A stretch of 64,000 nucleotides of DNA from contig NZ_AULS01000017.1 of assembly GCF_000422405.1 (NCBI RefSeq), forward strand, positions 23,369 through 87,368, written 5' to 3'. How positions within the stretch are numbered: position 1 is the first letter of the stretch; each line of letters opens with the position of its first letter. Under the pieces are notes generated by a model. The model had not been told where the DNA came from, searched no databases, and saw only the letters and a program-made list of their open reading frames with translations. Made by a program: the position numbers and the translations under genes. The DNA is from Microbacterium luticocti DSM 19459. Lineage in GTDB: Bacteria; Actinomycetota; Actinomycetes; Actinomycetales; Microbacteriaceae. This document shows, piece by piece, positions 59,550 through 64,000 of the stretch.

Positions 59550-59921
59550 CTACCCCTGAGGGAGCGGCGGCAGAACGATCATCCAGACGATGAATGTCGT
59601 GAGACCGCTTGCGACGACACCACCAACGATGATCAGAACGGTCGCGCGAATCGTCAGGCGAAGGGGCTTCCGGAGAGCCAAGACGAGGATGCTCCAGACG
59701 AGTAGGACGATTCCGCCAACCTGAAGAAACAGTCCCCCGGTGTTCCAAGTCTCGATCTCCGACGGCGTCGGGTCGTAGACCGGAAGCTCACCAGACAGCG
59801 AAGCCTGTCGAGCGGCACCCATCCCCAGCAGGACGGCGGACACAACGTAGCCCAACGCAGCCAGCACCGCACCTACCGGAGACGAACGCGCTCGTTTTGC
59901 GCTTGATTGTTCTAGTGTCAC
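59550..59921 (-). CDS. Small three-helix membrane protein
   Basis: A 123-residue protein with hydrophobic segments at about residues 16-36, 64-84 and 91-114, starting with GTG 59921 behind TATGTT (near-leaderless). No family recognised. It is convergent to the secreted-protein gene 26 bases away, an arrangement also seen for the membrane/secreted pair at 55.6-56.9 kb. Confidence 0.6.
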   Translation of the reverse strand: MTLEQSSAKRARSSPVGAVLAALGYVVSAVLLGMGAARQASLSGELPVYDPTPSEIETWNTGGLFLQVGGIVLLVWSILVLALRKPLRLTIRATVLIIVGGVVASGLTTFIVWMIVLPPLPQG

Positions 59922-59950
59922 AGTCCCGACAACATAGCAGACATCACCTG

Positions 59951-60773
59951 AGGGTTGATTCCCATATGTCGACGAGCCGCCGTTGCCGGTCTACGCGATC
60001 CTCCTCAAACGCGGCCAGCACATCGGCTCGGTCGCGACGTTGTATCGGGTGCTGCGCGAGAACGCACAGGTCTGGGAACGGCGCCGTCAAGCGTCGCACC
60101 CGCCTCGCAACGTGCCCGAACTGATCGCGACCGGACCCGGGCAGGTCTACTCCTGGGACATCACGAAACTCGCCCGGCCCCATCCGAGTGTCTACTACGA
60201 CGGGTACGTGATGATCGACATCTTCTCCCGCTTCATCATCGGCTCCATCGTGCACTCCTGCGAGGACGGGCTGCTCGTCAAAGAGATGATGATCGACGCG
60301 TTCGGCCTGCACGGCACCCCGAGATCGCGCACTCCGACGACGGCCTGTCAATGACCTCAAAGACTGTGAAGACGCTCCCTCCCGACCTGGGCGTTGTCCG
60401 CTCGACCTCCCGCCGGCACGTCAGTAACGACAACCCGTACTCCGAGGCGCCGTTCGAGACGACGAAATACCTGCCCTTCTCCCCCAACCGATTCGTCTCT
60501 CTGACGCACGCTCGCAAGTTCCTGGACGAGTTCATCCACGCCTACATTCACCAGCACCGGCACACCGAGATCGGGATGCACACGCCAGCTGACGTCCACT
60601 ACGATTTGGCAGACCCCATCGACCGCGGCCGTGGCGCCGCGCTCGAGGCGGCTCGCCGCGCTCACCCCGAACGGTTCCGAGCATCAAGCCACGAGCGGCC
60701 GAAGACCCTCGACCGGGGCCCAGCCGCGTGTGTCAACCAGCCACCAGCCGACGAGCTACAGCTCGCTGCCTAA
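59951..60773 (+). pseudogene. IS3/IS481-type DDE transposase remnant, truncated and frameshifted
   Basis: The first part (to ~60330) contains SWDITKLARPHPSVYYDGYV and MIDIFSRFIIG, the first part of an rve integrase core. A one-base deletion near 60322 shifts the frame, and the remainder reads EIAHSDDGLSMTSKT, RHVSNDNPYSEAPFE and HRHTEIGMHTPADVHY. The 5' end including the helix-turn-helix is missing. Confidence 0.8.
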
Positions 60774-60937
60774 CACCCACCGGCCTCATCCACCTTGACA
60801 AGCCCGATGCGCTGCTCTCACTCATGTGAGAAGTGCGCCTCAGCCGCCTACGCTCCGGGTACAGCTCGGCCCGCGCCTTCCCATCAGCCGGTGGTGGACG
60901 TGTGCGCGATTTGCACTCGACTCGCTCAGTGAAGAAG
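60774..60937. other. Short spacer between IS remnant and ligase repeat
   Basis: No gene or clear repeat seen. Confidence 0.4.
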
Positions 60938-61156
60938 GCCGTCCCACTTCGGCTCGTAGCTGAGCCCGCCCGGCACACTGTCGGCGTCGGGAATGCTCGG
61001 CACGGACTTGGCCAGCATCGGCGCGGGAATCTAGTACGGCATGGTCCCATCCTGTCTGTGCCCGCCGGCCGCGTCCAGGGTTGCGGCTCAGTGCCGCGGC
61101 GGGGTGAACTCGACGAGCAGGATGACCGCGTCGCCGCCGGCTGCGACATCCATCGC
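60938..61156 (-). pseudogene. Second copy of the ligase 5' end, inactivated
   Basis: Nearly identical to 55354-55573. The start codon is kept but codon 4 is TAG (ATG CCG TAC TAG on the minus strand), and only ~35 codons remain. The similarity ends exactly where the terminal repeat of the IS1380 element begins (61161). Confidence 0.85.
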
Positions 61157-61160
61157 CCCC

Positions 61161-62829
61161 TTAGCCTCGATCTTTCGTCGGGCTGTTGAGTCGTCGCGTT
61201 CGGCGTCGTTGCCGGGGTCGTGGTGCTGATTTTGGCATGCGGGTACGACAGTGGCCGCGTTGCGCTGCAGTGGCGGGTCTCCGGTCTTGGTCGTGATGGT
61301 CGGCGGGATTGATGTCTTAGCCGGAGGGGGCGGGCAGGGTGCGGATCTTGTGGATCCCGGCGAGCATGGTGGTCGCTCAGCGGGTCCGGTTCGAGAGGTG
61401 CAGGATCGTGCGGCGTCCGTGGCGGGCGATGGTCGCTGGGATCGTGAAGAGCCGGTGCCGGAGGCGTTTGGGTTCCCAGCGGCGGGCTTCGTGTTCCGGG
61501 TGGGCGAGGAGTCCGGCCCATGCGGTGATCTCGGTGGCGAGGGCGACGATGGCGCACCAGATCCGGTTCTGGTCGAACCCGTGCAGGGGCGGGTTGCGCA
61601 GCCCGGTGTCTTTGGCCTGCCGGATGCGGTCTTCGCAGCGTGCCCGGCGGCGGTGTCGCAACTCGAGGCGTTGCAGTTGCCCGCGGCGGGTGTTGGTGGC
61701 GAACGCGGTCAGCCGGTATCCGTCGACGTCGTCGAACCGGAGTTGCGCGCCGGGGTGGGGGCGTTCTCGGCGGACGATCACGCGCATGTCTTTCGGCCAG
61801 CCCGTGAGGTCGAGGATCCCGGTCAGTTCCGCGACTTCGGCCCCGTCACGGACATCGCCATCGGCGTCGAGCGCGGGTTCCCATGCGTTGTGGTTGGTGA
61901 GGAGTCGGTAGAGCTCGGGGGTGTGGAACGGGAGTGTGTATCCGACCGAGTACGACAACCTGCGCTTGGTGAGCCAGGTGACGAACTCCTTCGTCCCACC
62001 AGCACAGTCGGCGCGGATCAGCACGCTCTTCCCCGGCCGGGAGGCGCCGCCGGGCAGTTGCTTCAGCGCGTCCTCGAGGACGTCGATGTGATCGGCCGCG
62101 GTGTTCGACCCCGCGTTCCCTGGCCGGAGTTTGACCGCGAGCATCTCCCCCGTGCCGGACGTGCCGTGATCGGCGAACGCGATCAACGGATGGAACCCGA
62201 ACCCGCGTTTGAACGTCGCAGCCGCCTGTTCCTTCTCCGAGTGCGCGGTCAGCAGCGTCGCATCCAGATCGATCACCAACGGCGCGTCCGTACTGGTCGC
62301 AGCATCGGGTGCGTGTGTGTCGGCCAACACCCACGCCCTCTCCCTCGCTGCTCGCCGAGCGGAGTCGATCGCGGCCAGGGCACGCACCGGGTCCGCGGCG
62401 AGGGCGGTGATCGTGCGGGACACGGTCGGATCCGACGCGACCAGACCGTAGACGCCTGGTTCGGTGCGGACGGTCGCGATGTCGCTGAGCGCGTCGCCGC
62501 CCAGGGCGAGCGTGACCGCGAGGTCGAGGACAACCTTGCCCGGCTCGTGCTTGGCCATCGGTTTCCGCCACGGCCCCAGCGCTTCGGACAGTGCCCGGTC
62601 CAGGCCCGTCGCACGGATCGTCTCGGTCAGCAGCACACCGCCCGCATGACCGATCGCGGACACCGCCGCACATGGACACGGGGAAACGCTCCGGTATCCT
62701 TCACCCTGAAGGTGCTCCTCGAACTGAGAGAACTAGCTTCTAGACAATCCCAATTCTCCCAGATCAGGAGCACTTTCCACGTGTATGACACCACACCACG
62801 GGCCATCAACAACGAAAGCCCGAGGTTAA
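61161..62829 (-). mobile_element. IS1380-family insertion sequence
   Basis: Left end TTAGCCTCGATCTTTCGT and right end (complement) TTAACCTCGGGCTTTCGT form ~18-bp imperfect inverted repeats 1.67 kb apart, a normal length for IS1380. Flanking bases (CCCC, CCGT) do not form a matching 4-bp duplication, so the insertion has been rearranged or the ends are off by a few bases. Confidence 0.7.
61377..62663 (-). CDS. IS1380-family transposase
   Basis: A 428-residue DDE transposase: VIDLDATLLTAHSEKEQAA (first Asp), GKSVLIRADCAGGTKEF (second) and RCEDRIRQAKDTGLRNPP (Glu region). The C-terminus ends LSNRTR with TGA; the same frame continues ATTMLAGIHKIRTLPP, as in full-length relatives, so this may be a late nonsense change. 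An imperfect inverted repeat (AGGAGCAC/GTGCTCCT) at 62711-62775 precedes it. Confidence 0.82.
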   Translation of the reverse strand: MSAIGHAGGVLLTETIRATGLDRALSEALGPWRKPMAKHEPGKVVLDLAVTLALGGDALSDIATVRTEPGVYGLVASDPTVSRTITALAADPVRALAAIDSARRAARERAWVLADTHAPDAATSTDAPLVIDLDATLLTAHSEKEQAAATFKRGFGFHPLIAFADHGTSGTGEMLAVKLRPGNAGSNTAADHIDVLEDALKQLPGGASRPGKSVLIRADCAGGTKEFVTWLTKRRLSYSVGYTLPFHTPELYRLLTNHNAWEPALDADGDVRDGAEVAELTGILDLTGWPKDMRVIVRRERPHPGAQLRFDDVDGYRLTAFATNTRRGQLQRLELRHRRRARCEDRIRQAKDTGLRNPPLHGFDQNRIWCAIVALATEITAWAGLLAHPEHEARRWEPKRLRHRLFTIPATIARHGRRTILHLSNRTR

Positions 62830-62839
62830 CCGTTCCGTG

Positions 62840-63030
62840 AAGAGGTTAGCGACGGCCACGTCGTGTTCGGCGTGGTCCTTGGATGCCGAACCGGCTCAGG
62901 AGCTGAGGATGAAGTCGAACCCGCCGTCTTCAAGTGCATGAAGGTCCGCTGCGGAGAGAATCCCCGTGTCAGCGACGACAGGTTCCGTCGTGGGTGCCCG
63001 GCTGAGACCCCACACGTGCACTCCCGACCA
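62840..63030 (-). pseudogene. IS1634-like transposase fragment
   Basis: The minus strand reads GLSRAPTTEPVVADTGILSA then ADLHALEDGGFDFILSS, like the VVADAGMLSA...LGFIVGS segment of IS1634/IS4-type transposases, and stops at 62896. Only this central piece is recognisable. Confidence 0.5.
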
Positions 63031-63175
63031 ACATGGGCAGCCTGTGGACATCCGCCTGACCGGCATCCTCAGCGGAGGAGTCTGGTCCTTCCAGAGAGGA
63101 CATCGATCCCAGAACGAAGCAACGCAGGCACATGAACCGCCCCTCACGTGCCTGCGCCACCCGCGCGATGATCGA

Positions 63176-63741
63176 TCAGTAGTTGTCGATTGTTGCCTTT
63201 GACGGCGTCACTTTCAGCGAGAGATACATGTCTTCGGATGAGAGACCGTTCCAGCTCGTGAACTTGGTGTGCATCTGAACAGTAGCGGGACCCGCACCGC
63301 TCGAATAGTTCCTGCGAGTGAACGTGAACTTCGGCGAGGTCACGCTTCCGTATGCCGTCGCCGCTTGGGGAGAGTTCCAATCACTTACATTCGCACCACC
63401 GGACCAGCGCGAGTAGGAGGACTTGAACTTGAGAACGGTGATCCCATCGTCGAACTTGATCAGACACCCGGTGTAGATGGCGATATTCGAGGCGCTCTCG
63501 TTCTTGCACCCCGAGATGGTGTTGACAGCCAACGGACTGATCCCACCGGAGGAACCAGACTTCTGGGCCTGTGTCACGCTGAGCACCCGGACGGATCCGT
63601 CTTGGTAGGTATAGCGCGTCGCTGTTCCGTCGTCCACCAGCGCGCTGCTGACCGGTTCGGAGCTCGATCGCTGCGAGTCTAGAAGCTCTCCACGATCCAG
63701 CTTCGACACCAGGGCGCCAATGGTGGCGTCGTCCACCCCCT
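63176..63741 (-). pseudogene. Secreted-protein gene truncated at its 5' end by an IS
   Basis: About 187 codons remain, beginning GVDDATIGALVSKLDRGELL and containing ATRYTYQDGSVRVLSVTQA, GGISPLAVNTISGCKNES and a beta-rich tail rich in Ser/Thr/Tyr. The signal peptide and start are missing: upstream of ~63741 the frame reads into sequence of a neighbouring IS. The layout resembles actinobacterial small exported proteins of unknown function. Confidence 0.6.
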
Positions 63742-64000
63742 GAGCCCTGATCCACCGTCGTGGTTTTGGTGGGCGTGTTTTCGTGTTTCGGTGGCGTGGC
63801 TTGTTGCGGGGGCGTGCGGGGTCGGCCAGCCGGTGCTCTGGCTTTTCCACTTTGGTTTCCGGTCGCGCCCGTCGCGGGCTGGGTGGTCAGGGTATCGCGG
63901 TGCGTGGTGGCCCGGTCGCGGTCTCCCATAGCAGCGTCCAGGCTGTGGCCCAGGGCCAGTGCGCGGGCAGGTGCATCACCAGTCGCCGCGCCGTGGAGGC
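63742..64000 (-). mobile_element. 3' end of an IS1380-like element (runs off window)
   Basis: The minus strand from 64000 encodes RRLVMHLPAHWPWATAW ... GPPRTAIP, the C-terminal end of an IS1380-family transposase with stop at 63887-63889, followed by ~145 bases of non-coding end sequence reaching GGTGGATCAGGGCTC near 63740. It is a different member from the one at 61-63 kb. Confidence 0.6.

Overview
The window looks like a chromosomal segment of a high-GC actinobacterium, most likely Microbacteriaceae (Microbacterium-like). The basis is roughly 70% GC, dense GC-ending codons, the recurring coding pattern gcggatgcc, monomeric isocitrate dehydrogenase, a DUF6350-purN-purH arrangement, and many genes with an actinobacterial -10 box (TANNNT) six bases before the start codon. 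No rRNA, tRNA or CRISPR array was seen.

Layout. 1-1.4 kb: two-component system, sensor kinase cut by the window edge. 1.8-10.2 kb: a homoprotocatechuate (3,4-dihydroxyphenylacetate) meta-cleavage operon (FAH-RraA fusion, GntR regulator, hpaE, hpaD, hpaH, hpaI) with a divergent MFS importer. 11.4-13.9 kb: glyA and folD behind a ZTP riboswitch. 14.1-17.0 and 21.9-28.1 kb: a split chitooligosaccharide/GlcNAc regulon (beta-hexosaminidase, nagA; ROK repressor, ABC importer, ROK kinase, nagB). The two halves share a 15-bp operator-like motif. Between them lie a 753-residue ECF sigma factor fused to a zinc finger, membrane segments, a PTD-rich stalk and a terminal domain, plus a DUF2568-like protein and a flavin oxidase. 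28.3-37.7 kb: L,D-transpeptidase, monomeric icd, an acetyltransferase, a heterodimeric ABC exporter preceded by a 26-codon leader ORF and hairpin, and two alkylation-repair genes. 39.4-52.9 kb: flavoprotein disulfide reductase, purH-purN-DUF6350, purine permease, membrane and lipoproteins, sucC-sucD and a TetR regulator.

53-64 kb is accessory: tandem duplicated lipoproteins, an ATP-dependent DNA ligase, then an AT-richer island of small secreted or membrane proteins and IS elements (IS256, IS110, IS3-like, IS1380, IS1634-like, mostly decayed). Part of the island is bounded by two direct copies of about 220 bp covering the 5' end of the ligase gene; the second copy carries a stop at codon 4 and abuts an IS1380 terminal repeat.

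Connections: the hpa genes would convert homoprotocatechuate to pyruvate and succinic semialdehyde. The nag genes import and phosphorylate amino sugars and deliver fructose-6-phosphate. glyA, folD, purN and purH are linked through one-carbon/purine metabolism, which ZTP senses. Long intergenic gaps are filled with short degenerate tandem duplications and two families of 67-bp palindromic repeats.
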